Virus record (IMG/VR): IMGVR_UViG_3300021602_000289
Span: 1 to 23,182 of that record
Reading direction: 5' to 3' (one strand)
Source: a virus
DNA: 23,182 nt
Shown piece after piece: positions 5,581-11,309 of this stretch; the stretch's first letter is position 1; each line of letters starts with the position of its first letter. The notes under the pieces are model-generated. The model worked only from the letters and a program-made list of their open reading frames with translations, searched no databases and was not told where the DNA came from. The position numbers and the translations under genes were made by a program.

Positions 5581-5825
5581 TAGTAATCTTTTCCTTTTGT
5601 TTTATTTTCAATAAGTTTATCTCGTTCATCAATTATGCTAATCATAAAAGACATCATTTTTTTATAACCTTCAGGATTGTCCATAATTTTATTATAGTGA
5701 TGTCCACAAAAAATTAACTCTCCATCAAGGCCAACAACTTTTACCAATGCCTCTGCATTACATCTATCACAACGATCAAGTGGACCTAAGATCCATTCAC
5801 GCTTTTCTGTTTCAATTGTAGTCAT
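5580..5825 (-). CDS. DUF7455 zinc-ribbon-type protein
   Basis: Encodes 81 residues from the ATG at 5825. An in-frame ATG at 5834 lies one base from the TATAAT and could not be made from that promoter, so the later start is preferred. The core LGPLDRCDRCNAEALVKV...GELIFCGHHYNK is the DUF7455 pattern found across Actinobacteria, with CxxC and CxHH metal ligands. The C-terminal half is helical and charged. The family's function is unknown. It heads a unit with SNase, the fusion enzyme and DUF2061. Together with WhiB it points to an actinobacterial host. Confidence 0.85.
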   Translation of the reverse strand: MTTIETEKREWILGPLDRCDRCNAEALVKVVGLDGELIFCGHHYNKIMDNPEGYKKMMSFMISIIDERDKLIENKTKGKDY

Positions 5826-5835
5826 TACAGACATA

Positions 5836-5841
5836 ATTATA
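5836..5841 (-). promoter_or_regulatory. -10 element upstream of the DUF7455 gene
   Basis: TATAAT at 5841-5836 on the minus strand, two bases after the TAG stop (5846-5844) of the FmdB gene. Ten bases separate it from the ATG at 5825, so only a 3-4 base leader is expected. No -35 or TG extension is visible. Confidence 0.45.
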
Positions 5842-5843
5842 CT

Positions 5844-6032
5844 CTACTTCTTTCTATTATCAGTGGTATAAAATCCACTACCGTTGAATACTGCTCCTAT
5901 ATTAGAGTATACTCGCTCTAGCAAAACATTGCAAGTTTCACAGTTATATCCTGGATCATTTTCTTTAATTGACCTAACTTTAACTACAATACTATTGCAA
6001 CCTGCTGTGCATTTATACTCATACGCTGGCAC
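5844..6032 (-). CDS. FmdB-family zinc-ribbon protein
   Basis: A 62-residue FmdB-type protein starting at a GTG (6032) that overlaps the stop of the upstream gene as TAGTG. It has MPAYEYKC at the start, Cys8 and Cys12, then Cys30 and Cys33 (CETC), and the family's closing GSGFYTTD motif. The four Cys form one zinc ribbon. FmdB-like proteins are annotated as putative regulators; no clear biochemical activity is known. The GTG is chosen because the family always begins with MP-x-Y-x-Y right there. Confidence 0.88.
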   Translation of the reverse strand: MPAYEYKCTAGCNSIVVKVRSIKENDPGYNCETCNVLLERVYSNIGAVFNGSGFYTTDNRKK

Positions 6033-6172
6033 TATTTAGATCCTTTAGCCTTTTGTCCTCTATATCCAGTTTTCTTTATATTCATTGACCCTGGTTTTTT
6101 TTCACCAGGTGAATACGTTGCTGCTTGCCTTTGTACTAATGCTCTTTGCATTTTATCAAGATGTTTTCCCAT
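6032..6172 (-). CDS. Hypothetical 46-residue basic peptide
   Basis: A small gene from the ATG at 6172, directly after the TAA (6175-6173) of the second DUF2061 gene, to a TAG that overlaps the FmdB GTG. The product is very basic (MGKHLDKMQRALVQRQ start, SPGEKKPGSMNIKKTG middle, GQKAKGSK end), with no Cys or hydrophobic segment. It may be a nucleic-acid-binding peptide. The exact overlap with both neighbours is the main evidence that it is translated. Confidence 0.55.
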   Translation of the reverse strand: MGKHLDKMQRALVQRQAATYSPGEKKPGSMNIKKTGYRGQKAKGSK

Positions 6173-6376
6173 TTACTTAACCTTCTTTCCAAATTTAGCC
6201 CATAGTCTTTCATGTATAAAATATCCTAATGATTCAATTACGATATAAAGAATTGCACCAAATCCTGCATACTCCCATTCACCAGTAAATAAATAAATTA
6301 TTCCAGCAAGAACAATTAAATGAAATGTTTCCCAACTTATTGTTTTTAAAGAAGTTCTTTTTGTTGATTCTACCAT
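6173..6376 (-). CDS. DUF2061-like small membrane protein (second copy)
   Basis: A 67-residue protein similar in plan to the one at 4221-4424: KRTSLKTISWETFHLIVLAGIIYLF, a second helix and the ending GYFIHERLWAKFGK. The HER[IL]W signature is kept, but the first transmembrane motif has diverged (SWETFHLIVLAG in place of TWRITGSIDTFIIS), so these are paralogues, not a recent duplication. It overlaps the end of the endolysin gene by seven bases and is probably expressed from the endolysin promoter. Confidence 0.8.
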   Translation of the reverse strand: MVESTKRTSLKTISWETFHLIVLAGIIYLFTGEWEYAGFGAILYIVIESLGYFIHERLWAKFGKKVK

Positions 6377-6849
6377 TTTGGACGAGCCACTCCCATAACA
6401 TATTTATATGGACGTTTCTTTTTATAAACACCATCTCCATTTGACTGAGATCCAGCACCATTACCTGCTGTATTTCCCTCATATGTTACTAAATTACCCT
6501 TACCATCATTTGAAATTACAATACCTACATGCTCTGTGTCATGTGGATTAGAATCAAAATTAAAAAATACAATATCTCCTGCTTGTGCTTGACCTACTGG
6601 GACAATTTGCTTCTTTTTTGCAAACCATGCGTATCCTGCATCACACCCTGCAAAACCCTTTTTACCTGATGCAGCAACTAAATTTGCTACACCTGCTTCT
6701 GCAAAACATTTTGACACAAACATGGCACACCATGGTTGATGGTTTAGTCCATACCATTTTCCAAACACTGTGTCATTATTGAGTCCTTCTTTGTATTTTG
6801 CATCTGCATATGCCTTTGCTTTTAACAATACGTCTGCTGCTGTTGTCAT
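6370..6849 (-). CDS. CHAP-domain endolysin
   Basis: A 159-residue protein made almost wholly of a CHAP domain. The catalytic Cys41 is in NHQPWCAMFVSKCF, His107 in DTEHVGIVI, and Glu124-Gly-Asn126 completes the triad/polar residue. CHAP enzymes cut peptidoglycan as amidases or D-Ala/cross-bridge endopeptidases. There is no signal peptide, so export needs a holin, and no separate cell-wall-binding domain, although the Gly/Ser-rich stretch at 127-140 followed by basic residues may help binding. AAAGGAG six or seven bases before the ATG is a strong ribosome site, and a consensus promoter precedes it. Confidence 0.88.
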   Translation of the reverse strand: MTTAADVLLKAKAYADAKYKEGLNNDTVFGKWYGLNHQPWCAMFVSKCFAEAGVANLVAASGKKGFAGCDAGYAWFAKKKQIVPVGQAQAGDIVFFNFDSNPHDTEHVGIVISNDGKGNLVTYEGNTAGNGAGSQSNGDGVYKKKRPYKYVMGVARPKW

Positions 6850-6872
6850 AATAATCTCCTTTGTTATTACTA

Positions 6873-6902
6873 ATTATACATCACCTAAGATGCTTTTGTC
6901 AA
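6873..6902 (-). promoter_or_regulatory. Consensus promoter of the endolysin unit
   Basis: TTGACA (6902-6897), an 18-base spacer and TATAAT (6878-6873) read leftward. The TAG stop of the HNH gene (6887-6885) sits in the spacer. The leader of about 17 bases contains AAAGGAG before the ATG at 6849. This is the closest match to the sigma70 consensus in the left half of the window. Confidence 0.8.
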
Positions 6903-7157
6903 TCTATTGTATGTCCTAATCCTATGACAATTTGCACACACTACTTCACATTTTGCAATTTCTTTTTTAATTGCTGCCCAAGAAAATCCATCATGAATCA
7001 TTCTTGAAACATTATATTTTTTATCTTTTAAATGATCAAAATCTAAAACAATATGATTAGTTTCTCCACAATCAAAACAACCAGAGGACTCTTTTATTTC
7101 TTTTAAGCGTTGCTTAAATTGCTTTTTGTTATAACTAGCCAACTCTTTGTCAGTCAT
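6885..7157 (-). CDS. HNH endonuclease, small, zinc-ribbon type
   Basis: A 90-residue HNH protein: CFDC (27-30) and CANCHR (74-79) provide the zinc knuckle, LDFDHL carries the Asp41-His42 pair, Asn49 the middle residue and His78 the last His. It is likely a stand-alone nicking or double-strand DNase, comparable to phage HNH proteins that act in packaging or as mobile freestanding homing enzymes. No intron or intein surrounds it. It has its own TGA-TATAAT nine bases before the ATG, and lies directly downstream of the structured RNA at 7187-7274. Confidence 0.85.
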   Translation of the reverse strand: MTDKELASYNKKQFKQRLKEIKESSGCFDCGETNHIVLDFDHLKDKKYNVSRMIHDGFSWAAIKKEIAKCEVVCANCHRIRTYNRLTKAS

Positions 7158-7166
7158 ATTAAGATA

Positions 7167-7175
7167 ATTATATCA
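7167..7175 (-). promoter_or_regulatory. Extended -10 promoter of the HNH gene
   Basis: TGA-TATAAT at 7175-7167 on the minus strand, nine bases before the ATG at 7157; a start point two or three bases upstream of the ATG is expected. The same TGA-TATAAT-N9-ATG layout occurs at 10078-10070. No clear -35 is present. Confidence 0.5.
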
Positions 7176-7186
7176 GCAATTAAAAG

Positions 7187-7274
7187 CCCTACACAGGTTA
7201 TTCCACCACGCATAACGCCACGGTCTCATCCATAAATGGGTAACTAAGCCATCACTAAGGTCCTGTGTAGGGAC
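7187..7274 (-). ncRNA. Candidate structured small RNA closed by a perfect 11-bp helix
   Basis: The 129-base gap between Hsp20 and HNH contains CCCTACACAGG at 7187-7197 and its exact reverse complement at 7262-7272, enclosing 64 bases. On the minus strand a TATAAT at 7286-7281 would start a transcript near 7274, one or two bases before the helix, and the far arm is followed by CUUUU. An inner hairpin GUUAU/AUAAC (10-base loop) and shorter pairings such as GUGA/UUAC are possible. There is no ribosome site or credible reading frame. The shape (promoter at the 5' arm, closed terminal stem, U-run after the 3' arm) is that of an independent RNA of about 90 nt. I could not match it to tRNA, tmRNA, 6S or a riboswitch or ribozyme I know. 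Confidence 0.55.
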
Positions 7275-7280
7275 TATTCT

Positions 7281-7286
7281 ATTATA
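7281..7286 (-). promoter_or_regulatory. -10 element of the candidate small RNA
   Basis: TATAAT at 7286-7281 (minus), immediately after the TAG stop of the Hsp20 gene (7289-7287). The following AGAATAG leads straight into the helix that begins at 7272. No good -35 or TG extension is visible. Confidence 0.5.
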
Positions 7287-7703
7287 CTACTTTATCTTAA
7301 TTACTTTTGGTTTCTTTTCTTCTGGAACAATGCGATCAATACTAATATTAAGCATACCGTCCTTAAGATCTGCACCAGTTACTTCCATATATTCACCAAG
7401 AGCAAAAGATCTTACAAACTTTCTGCCTGCAATACCTTTGTGAACTACCTCAGCATCTGTTACTTCTACAATTTCACCTTTAATTAAAAGTGTTCCATTG
7501 TCTATTGATACATCAATATCATCTCTTGTAAATCCTGCAATTGCAACAGATAAACGATATGTATCTTCATCTAGTTTAAGAAGATCATATGGAGGATATG
7601 ACTGTGAATTTGTTTTATGTAAGTTATTTAAACGGCCCAACTCTCTGTTAAAGCCAATAAAAAAGGGATCATTAAAAAAATGATCCATTGTTGTTGTTAC
7701 CAT
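7287..7703 (-). CDS. Hsp20/alpha-crystallin small heat-shock protein
   Basis: A 138-residue small heat-shock protein: an N-terminal aromatic arm (HFFNDPFFIGFNR), then the crystallin domain from about residue 37 with YRLSVAIAGFTRDDIDVSI, LLIKGE, a beta-sheet RSFALGE and the GMLNISI strand, and a C-terminal VIKIK carrying the I-x-I motif used for oligomer assembly. These ATP-independent chaperones hold unfolding proteins; phage versions are known, mainly in cyanophages. It is preceded by AAAGGGG and a TGC-TATAAT, with a leader of about 55 bases. Confidence 0.93.
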   Translation of the reverse strand: MVTTTMDHFFNDPFFIGFNRELGRLNNLHKTNSQSYPPYDLLKLDEDTYRLSVAIAGFTRDDIDVSIDNGTLLIKGEIVEVTDAEVVHKGIAGRKFVRSFALGEYMEVTGADLKDGMLNISIDRIVPEEKKPKVIKIK

Positions 7704-7736
7704 GTTATTCCCCTTTCAAGCGAATAAGTTAAATTA

Positions 7737-7788
7737 GTACCCCCTGACGGCAGGTACAGAACTATTATAGCATATCTACAAGTATGAT
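7737..7788. promoter_or_regulatory. Divergent promoter region of Hsp20 and the 2OG oxygenase
   Basis: Leftward TGC-TATAAT (hexamer 7769-7764) serves Hsp20 and rightward TATGAT (7783-7788) serves the oxygenase, whose ATG is 12 bases on. The two hexamers are 13 bp apart back to back, so polymerases cannot occupy both at once. In the Hsp20 leader, GTACC (7737-7741) and GGTAC (7753-7757) form an inverted repeat that overlaps a CCTG/CAGG pair. The rightward element is the weaker call. Confidence 0.45.
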
Positions 7789-7800
7789 AGAATAACATAT

Positions 7801-8343
7801 ATGAAGTATAAACAACATTTAAATAATAAAGAAATATATGAAATTGAAAATTTTATTACAAATGCACAAATTAATGAGTTATTGTCATTTGTTAATTTGA
7901 ATGGGGATGATGGATGGCTTTATAGTCATCCAGGAAGTACTATAAGCGTAATAGATGATAGCAAAAAAACAGAATTTAATAAAATATTAAAGGAAATAGA
8001 GGAATCTTTACATAATTATTTTATTAATGCAGAAACATATGTAGGATTACATTGTATTAGAAGATTAATAACTGATGAATCAATGAGTACACATACAGAT
8101 CTTGGACCAACTAATGAAAATGCCACAATGTTATTTGGTATTGTCATATATCTAAATGATAATTTTGAAGGAGGAGAATTATATTATAGCGAATTTGACT
8201 ATAAAATCAAACCTAAAAAAGGAAGTTTAGTTATTCATAAATCAACGTATCCTCATGGAGTATCAAAAGTAATAGATGGTAAAAGATATTGTTTAACCTG
8301 TTTTGTTTTGGGCAATGAGAATACAAAAACTATTTTTAAATAA
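7801..8343 (+). CDS. 2OG-Fe(II) oxygenase (prolyl 4-hydroxylase type)
   Basis: A 180-residue protein with the facial triad: His98 and Asp100 in STHTDLG, and His152 in YPHGV, followed by Lys161/Arg162 in the position that binds the 2-oxoglutarate carboxylate. The strand IVIYLND-x-FEGGELYY between them is characteristic of P4H-like phage oxygenases. They hydroxylate proteins, nucleobases or other small substrates; the target here is unknown. It is the only plus-strand gene in the middle of a minus-strand genome and its last eight bases overlap the FkbM gene tail to tail. Few bases separate the predicted -10 and the ATG and no ribosome site is seen. Confidence 0.88.
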   Translation: MKYKQHLNNKEIYEIENFITNAQINELLSFVNLNGDDGWLYSHPGSTISVIDDSKKTEFNKILKEIEESLHNYFINAETYVGLHCIRRLITDESMSTHTDLGPTNENATMLFGIVIYLNDNFEGGELYYSEFDYKIKPKKGSLVIHKSTYPHGVSKVIDGKRYCLTCFVLGNENTKTIFK

Positions 8344-9004
8344 AATTACCATGCCATGTTTCTGAAGTAATATTTACGAATTCAGATATTCCTAAACCTA
8401 ATTGTTCATCTATCCACCAGTCTTCATCAAACCCTGCTGCTAAAATAGTATACCCATAAGAAAATAGTATCTCTCTTTGCAATTCTCTGACTTTAGCAAT
8501 TTTTGGATACATGTTAGAGCAATGTTCTAGTGTAATTGTATTAAATCTATATCTAGATAATGGTATATTTAATAAACCAAATAAGTTAGCATATTCTGGT
8601 TTTTTATCTATATCAATTTGAAGATAATCTATTCTTTTCGGAAAGTTATTTTCTTCAAAATATTTATCCCAATTAAAAGACATTGCATCTCCAGCAACAC
8701 ATTTTGTTGATCTATTTTTATTATACTCGTCTGCTAAATTTGGCATTATATCAATTGCCACACCTTGCCAACCAAAATGTTTTTCTAATACATATGTGTT
8801 ATTTTGTTCTTTCCAATGTCCAGCACCAACCTCTACAAAGTATCCATTTTTTTTATCATCATTTAAACGTAAAGCAAATCCAGCATGAGGTGTTGATTTT
8901 TCTATTCCTAAATTAAAATCTTCTAAGTTAAATTGTCTATTGTCTATGTATTCACCTGTTGAATATTGAAGTAATTTTTGAGTTCCGACTGGTTTTAATT
9001 CCAT
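8336..9004 (-). CDS. FkbM-type SAM-dependent methyltransferase
   Basis: A 222-residue protein with FVEVGAGHWKEQNNTYVLE at 56-74 (SAM motif I followed by the FkbM-like helix), GVAIDI at 81-86 with the ribose-binding acid, a motif around AGDAMSF near 105, and DYLQIDIDKK at about 126-135. FkbM-family enzymes O-methylate sugars and polyketides; phage and surface-polysaccharide loci often carry them. Its ATG directly follows the TAA of the upstream gene. Being convergent with the oxygenase, it may be co-selected with it, but co-expression is not indicated because they lie on opposite strands. Confidence 0.8.
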   Translation of the reverse strand: MELKPVGTQKLLQYSTGEYIDNRQFNLEDFNLGIEKSTPHAGFALRLNDDKKNGYFVEVGAGHWKEQNNTYVLEKHFGWQGVAIDIMPNLADEYNKNRSTKCVAGDAMSFNWDKYFEENNFPKRIDYLQIDIDKKPEYANLFGLLNIPLSRYRFNTITLEHCSNMYPKIAKVRELQREILFSYGYTILAAGFDEDWWIDEQLGLGISEFVNITSETWHGNFI

Positions 9005-9190
9005 TTAAATAAATATCCTAAGAACGTGTTCACAAGGATCTCCGCCATCTTCCCATTCTTGAATTTCTTCTTCGCTCATATACTGAGTTCCCCCATCATG
9101 AGTATGGCAATAGGGGTCACTTACCCAACCTCTCTCAATACCATTTTTTAACCAAATACCAAATTCTAAATCATCATCATCACTAATCAT
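9005..9190 (-). CDS. Hypothetical 61-residue acidic protein
   Basis: A strongly acidic small protein (DDDDLEF start; EEEIQEWEDGGDPCEHV near the end). Cys28, His29, His31, Cys53 and His55 could bind one metal ion. It carries WVSDPYCHTHDGG, which looks like a conserved loop. No family recognised. The consensus promoter at 9197-9225 places TATAAT six bases from the ATG at 9190, so the mRNA is predicted leaderless. The FkbM gene follows without spacing. Confidence 0.65.
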   Translation of the reverse strand: MISDDDDLEFGIWLKNGIERGWVSDPYCHTHDGGTQYMSEEEIQEWEDGGDPCEHVLRIFI

Positions 9191-9196
9191 AATTCA

Positions 9197-9225
9197 ATTA
9201 TACTCCTAAATACTAACTACGTCAA
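9197..9225 (-). promoter_or_regulatory. Consensus promoter, predicted leaderless
   Basis: TTGACG (9225-9220), 17-base spacer, TATAAT (9202-9197), then six bases to the ATG at 9190. The -35 lies within the last codons of the HslV-like gene and its TAG stop (9208-9206) is in the spacer. Confidence 0.8.
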
Positions 9226-9730
9226 CTGGTCCCATGCAAGATGGATTAAATTTTATTGCTGCATTTACTGCTTGTATCACTCTGTTCCTTGCATTTTTTT
9301 GTTTATCTGTTGCATATAAAACACCATAGGCATATTCTGCTCCCGATCCCATAGCCAAATATGGAACGGTATATTTAGACAAAGACATATCAGCAGTAGT
9401 ATGTTCATAAATTTCTCCACGAACTGCAATAATTAAACCTAGATCACCGTCTTTAGATGTATCAACCCAAAACTCATTATAAAATTCTTTTAACTCTTTA
9501 ATAAATTTAGTTTGCATAAATTTATCTGTGTCTTTAATGTTAGGTGCAGTTGGTTTAAAATTATAACGGATTCTTTCTCCGTCCATTGATCCAGCATAGC
9601 CAATTAAATATGGTCCTATCTTCCAAACCTTTGGTGCATCAAGTGCTAGTATAGTTCCATCATCTGATGCTCCACGATCTCCAGCCATATAAATTTTATC
9701 TTCATGGCGAACTACGGCAATACAAGTCAT
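9206..9730 (-). CDS. HslV/proteasome-beta-like Ntn hydrolase
   Basis: A 174-residue protein that aligns along its length with the HslV protease subunit. MTCIAVV is the N-terminus, and removal of Met would expose Thr2 as nucleophile. Asp18 in MAGDRGAS and Lys34 in APKVWKIG fall exactly where HslV has Asp17 and Lys33, and MGSGAEYAYGVLYAT matches the MGSG-x-x-YA region that contains the active-site Ser. The protein ends with GPVDVVSI. All active-site residues are therefore present, so it is probably catalytic. Cys3 next to Thr2 is noteworthy. No HslU/ATPase gene lies in the window, so it may act alone, with a host ATPase, or in prohead maturation. It has AAGGGG as ribosome site and its own promoter. 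Confidence 0.85.
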   Translation of the reverse strand: MTCIAVVRHEDKIYMAGDRGASDDGTILALDAPKVWKIGPYLIGYAGSMDGERIRYNFKPTAPNIKDTDKFMQTKFIKELKEFYNEFWVDTSKDGDLGLIIAVRGEIYEHTTADMSLSKYTVPYLAMGSGAEYAYGVLYATDKQKNARNRVIQAVNAAIKFNPSCMGPVDVVSI

Positions 9731-9759
9731 TATGGAAACCCCTTAAATTAGTATATTTA

Positions 9760-9788
9760 AGTATACCATTTTATCAAAAATAGGTCAA
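9760..9788 (-). promoter_or_regulatory. Promoter of the HslV-like gene
   Basis: TTGACC (9788-9783), 17-base spacer ending TGG, then TATACT (9765-9760). The TGA in the -35 is the stop codon (9787-9785) of the upstream membrane protein. The leader is about 20 bases with AAGGGG before the ATG at 9730. Confidence 0.75.
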
Positions 9789-10060
9789 GTATCTGTTTTT
9801 TGGCTATTTCTAAAGGCTTGATCAACCTCTTTTATGCTTAGCCTTCCATCATTCAGGAACCCTCTAGCAAGGCCTTCAACGACCCTTACAAGGCCTAACA
9901 TACCTGCCATGTATGCAGAGTCTAGGACCCTTACTCCAACTACTGATCCAGCCCCTACGACTGATAATGCTGATGCAAAAAATACAGCAATACTTTTTAT
10001 AATAATCTTGACAACAGTTTGTTTTATTGATACTCTTTTTACCGTTTTTTTAATAACCAT
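9785..10060 (-). CDS. Small two-span membrane protein (holin candidate)
   Basis: Encodes 91 residues: a very basic N-terminus (VIKKTVKRVSIKQT), a transmembrane helix at about 22-44 rich in Ala, Val and Gly, a second hydrophobic helix at about 49-66 (YMAGMLGLVRVVEGLA), and a soluble tail with NDGRLSIKEVDQAF resembling half an EF-hand. Two spans with a charged tail match holins of the r1t kind in layout, but the endolysin is some 3 kb away and no family can be named. The ATG at 10060 lies nine bases after TGA-TATAAT. The plus strand also has a 91-codon frame here, which I regard as a shadow. Confidence 0.6.
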   Translation of the reverse strand: MVIKKTVKRVSIKQTVVKIIIKSIAVFFASALSVVGAGSVVGVRVLDSAYMAGMLGLVRVVEGLARGFLNDGRLSIKEVDQAFRNSQKTDT

Positions 10061-10069
10061 AATAAGACC

Positions 10070-10078
10070 ATTATATCA
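10070..10078 (-). promoter_or_regulatory. Extended -10 promoter of the membrane protein gene
   Basis: TGA-TATAAT at 10078-10070, nine bases before the ATG at 10060, just after the terminator hairpin of the upstream unit. The identical arrangement precedes the HNH gene. No good -35 is present; the T-tract of the terminator occupies that region. Confidence 0.5.
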
Positions 10079-10089
10079 TTTTATTGCAC

Positions 10090-10116
10090 AAAAAAAGGAG
10101 TCAAATTAATGACTCC
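10090..10116 (-). terminator. Intrinsic terminator of the secreted-protein gene
   Basis: Perfect 7-bp stem GGAGTCA/TGACTCC (10097-10103 with 10110-10116) with a six-base loop, followed on the minus strand by seven U (A-run 10090-10096). It is 18 bases past the stop of the secreted protein gene and is the strongest terminator in the window. Confidence 0.9.
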
Positions 10117-10133
10117 CTTAGTTGTTGGATTAA

Positions 10134-11279
10134 TTACTTAAGAAGTGCAACTTTAGCGGTTGGATGCTTCTTGTTCCATTTAGCAGCAAGATAGTTATAT
10201 CTTGCCTTATAGGATGCAATCTGCATATCAGCATTTGCTTTAGCATTTGCTGCTGCAAGATCTGATGCTGTTTTAGCGTCTGTTAGTGCTTTGTCTGACA
10301 CTACCTTTGCATCAGCAAGTGCCTTTGCAGTTGCAGTATCTGATGTTATCTTAGCATCAGCAAGTGCTTTTGCAAGAGAAGCATCTGCTGCCAATTTATC
10401 TGCTGCACGACCAGCCTTTTCTGCTGCAAGAGCATTTTGTGCTTCTGTCAATTGTGCCTTAAGAACAGAAATACTCGCATCAAGATCTGTTACTGGAAAT
10501 GTAATCATAGTTGATTTTACTGCTACTGGAAGTCCTAGTGCTGTATTAGCCATATAAAGATCTGTAGCAAAAACTGTTACATTGCCTGCTGAAACTGAAT
10601 TAAGTGTAGTTGATGCTGAACCTAGAATTGTTACTGGATAAACTCCAGGAAGTGATGTTACAGATGAAGTAACAAGTGTCTTTGTAACATTGCGATCATG
10701 GAATGTTGCTCCAACCAAAGTTACTAGAATAGATTCTCCAGAAACTGGATTACCAAAAACGTCGGTTGATGAAACAGAAATTGTTGGTTCAGTGTTTGCT
10801 GCTACAGAACCTGGAACAATTGCAATAACTTTTGCTGCTGGACCTGATGTTCCCTTGATATAAATAATTGTTGAATAAGCACCATTTACAATAGTAACCG
10901 ATCCAGTTGTTGATGAAGTTGTGTATGCATAAACAGTAAGTGCTGCACCTGCAGAAAGTGTTGAAAGTGATGGAACACCACTTGTAACGTTCTTTGGAGC
11001 ATCTACTGTATTAAGAGCAGTTACCAACTTGACTGTTGATGATGCAGAAAAAGAAACACTTGTTCCTGTATCTGCTGTTGCTGCAATTGCTACAGAGTGT
11101 CCTGCATCAATTACGTTTGTTGAAGGTACCGCAACTGAATGCGGTGCTGCTGCAGTTGTTGTATTTGCAACACTGGCAACTGTCACAGCAAGAGGTGCTG
11201 CGTTAGATGACGGTGCCAATACCATTGTGCTTGTCAGGGCTGCAGCGATGACGAAAGCGATCTTTTTAAATGAATTCAT
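10134..11279 (-). CDS. Secreted Ig-like protein with Ala-rich coiled-coil tail
   Basis: Encodes 381 residues. Residues 1-27 are a signal peptide: FKK, a hydrophobic core to about 22 and a SNA-A cleavage site. Residues 28 to about 265 are Thr/Ser/Val/Ala-rich beta structure, with at least one bacterial Ig/invasin-like unit around 150-250 (PTISVSSTDVFGNPVSGESILVTL is typical of the strand-turn-strand start). Residues about 268-355 are an Ala/Lys/Asp coiled coil with a 15-residue repeat (KALADAK...SDT), visible in the DNA as a repeated 14-mer. The end is basic with aromatics (ARYNYLAAKWNKKHP). A Sec-exported adhesin-like protein is unusual in a phage; it may alter the infected cell surface, or be a host gene acquired by transfer. 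It stands alone between its own promoter and terminator, directly after the large terminase. Confidence 0.75.
   Translation of the reverse strand: MNSFKKIAFVIAAALTSTMVLAPSSNAAPLAVTVASVANTTTAAAPHSVAVPSTNVIDAGHSVAIAATADTGTSVSFSASSTVKLVTALNTVDAPKNVTSGVPSLSTLSAGAALTVYAYTTSSTTGSVTIVNGAYSTIIYIKGTSGPAAKVIAIVPGSVAANTEPTISVSSTDVFGNPVSGESILVTLVGATFHDRNVTKTLVTSSVTSLPGVYPVTILGSASTTLNSVSAGNVTVFATDLYMANTALGLPVAVKSTMITFPVTDLDASISVLKAQLTEAQNALAAEKAGRAADKLAADASLAKALADAKITSDTATAKALADAKVVSDKALTDAKTASDLAAANAKANADMQIASYKARYNYLAAKWNKKHPTAKVALLK
10309..10367 (-). repeat. Direct repeat encoding the 15-residue coiled-coil unit
   Basis: GCATCAGCAAGTGC occurs at 10309-10322 and again at 10354-10367, 45 bases apart, each encoding part of ALADA. 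A third, more divergent copy lies further left. It reflects in-frame duplication within the Ala-rich coiled coil. Confidence 0.7.
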
Positions 11280-11309
11280 TACTTTATTTCTCCTTGTTAG
11301 TTTGTTTGC

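Noticed and set aside
7187-7272. tRNA or tmRNA as the explanation of the hairpin region
   Set aside because: No T-loop GGTTCRA, no 7-bp acceptor stem and an 11-bp closing helix; no tmRNA tag frame.
9834-10109. A 91-codon plus-strand frame opposite the two-span membrane protein
   Set aside because: It mirrors a minus-strand gene that has a promoter and sensible membrane layout; the plus frame has no ribosome site and runs through the terminator hairpin.
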